Made by a program: the position numbers and the translations under genes. From Anaerococcus vaginalis ATCC 51170 (GTDB lineage: Bacteria > Bacillota > Clostridia > Tissierellales > Peptoniphilaceae): a DNA stretch of 64,000 nucleotides. The stretch lies in assembly GCF_000163295.1 (NCBI RefSeq), contig NZ_GG700527.1, forward strand, positions 451,453 through 515,452, given 5' to 3'. The notes under the pieces are model-generated. The model ran no database searches. It was not told the DNA's origin and was given only the letters and a program-made list of their open reading frames with translations. Positions 63,561 to 64,000 of this stretch are shown here, piece by piece. Position 1 is the stretch's first letter; every line of letters starts with the position of its first letter.

Positions 63561-64000
63561 TTAATTTTGATTTTTAAGTATACTTTCTATTACATTTTTA
63601 AATTCAAGTAATTCAGCAGATTTAATGTAATAACCTAAGTTAGTCATTATTGATGTTTTGCTTATTATTTTTTGTTGTGTAGGTATATCAATAGCAATTA
63701 TTTCTCCATTGGTATTAATAGTAGGACCAGCAAATAGAATACCTAAAAATATTAACCTGCTTTGTCCAATAATTATACCACCAGTTTTTTCTTTGTAACT
63801 ACCCTCATTTATAATATAAATTGGAGATCCTGATGATCCAGGGAATGCTGCAATATCAGCGAGAGCAATTCCTTTTTCATTAAAATCATATGATGGATGT
63901 GAAGAAGTATAACCCTTTCTAAAAATAGGATAATTATTTATTTTATCCCATAGTCCTATGGGATATCCTACCATTACTATTTCCTCTAAAGCAGAAAGAT
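63561..64000 (-). CDS. Trypsin-like serine protease, C-terminal part
   Basis: The frame runs on past the right edge of the window (…LEEIVMVGYPIGLWD), so the N-terminal part with His and Asp is not visible. The catalytic serine lies in AAFPGSSGSPIYI, the GxSGSP box of trypsin-like proteases. GIIIGQSRLIFLGILFAG follows. Its function in or beside the mobile element is unknown; related proteins occur as stress or defence-linked proteases. Confidence 0.75.
   Translation of the reverse strand, partial: LSALEEIVMVGYPIGLWDKINNYPIFRKGYTSSHPSYDFNEKGIALADIAAFPGSSGSPIYIINEGSYKEKTGGIIIGQSRLIFLGILFAGPTINTNGEIIAIDIPTQQKIISKTSIMTNLGYYIKSAELLEFKNVIESILKNQN

Overview
The DNA is strongly A+T-rich. It has Gram-positive style AGGAGG ribosome-binding sites, frequent TTG/GTG starts, VanRS-type and BceAB/LanFE-type systems, and Tn1549-like conjugation genes. 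This points to a low-GC Firmicute, most likely an anaerobic Clostridia/Tissierellia relative such as the anaerobic cocci. The genus is an inference only. Nearly the whole window is accessory DNA: pieces of integrative conjugative or mobilizable elements carrying cargo.

Layout. (1) 1-2069: tail of a conjugative-element SNF2 helicase/methylase and an SSB-like gene. (2) 2091-9873: a RiPP locus with a VanRS-like two-component system, a radical SAM/SPASM maturase, a 64-aa six-cysteine precursor and three ABC genes. It is followed by a decayed second copy of the SSB gene end (10021-10300). (3) 10471-12591: relaxase, MobC and an oriT-like site. (4) 12672-36802: a DtxR/MntR-like regulator and an 11-gene, about 23.5-kb operon for an aryl-capped, cysteine-derived polythiazoline metallophore. 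(5) 36850-45356: a TetR regulator with matching operators, a YbtP/YbtQ-like ABC pair, an ECF module and a MATE exporter. (6) 45390-52692: sigma-like gene, a candidate structured RNA, a 55-aa gene, three tandem large serine recombinases and a KilA-N gene. (7) 52716-61603: resident-type BceAB/MacB ABC genes, one cut off at its P-loop, a relaxase remnant, a lantibiotic-immunity ABC pair and a broken radical SAM gene. (8) 61700-64000: a second relaxase-MobC-oriT set and a partial serine protease.

The metallophore system is the most interesting part. The first synthetase (2057 aa) has the ArCP-Cy-A-MT/E-PCP-Cy-PCP order of yersiniabactin HMWP2. The last (1787 aa) has the Cy-A-MT-PCP-TE order of pyochelin PchF. 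Between them is a split module without an A domain: a free Cy with a TubC-like docking domain, plus a separate degenerate-MT-PCP protein. This recalls Cy3-MT-PCP3 of HMWP1 without the polyketide part. The total is four Cy domains and four PCPs, so up to four cysteine heterocycles on an aryl starter. Two imide reductases follow, plus a third degenerate reductase fused to a methyltransferase and a saccharopine-dehydrogenase-like enzyme. No salicylate synthase is present.

The regulator, biosynthesis, uptake, export, oriT and recombinase genes lie next to each other. Together they look like a Firmicute counterpart of the Yersinia high-pathogenicity island. Product, metal and mobility are inferences from domain order and context.
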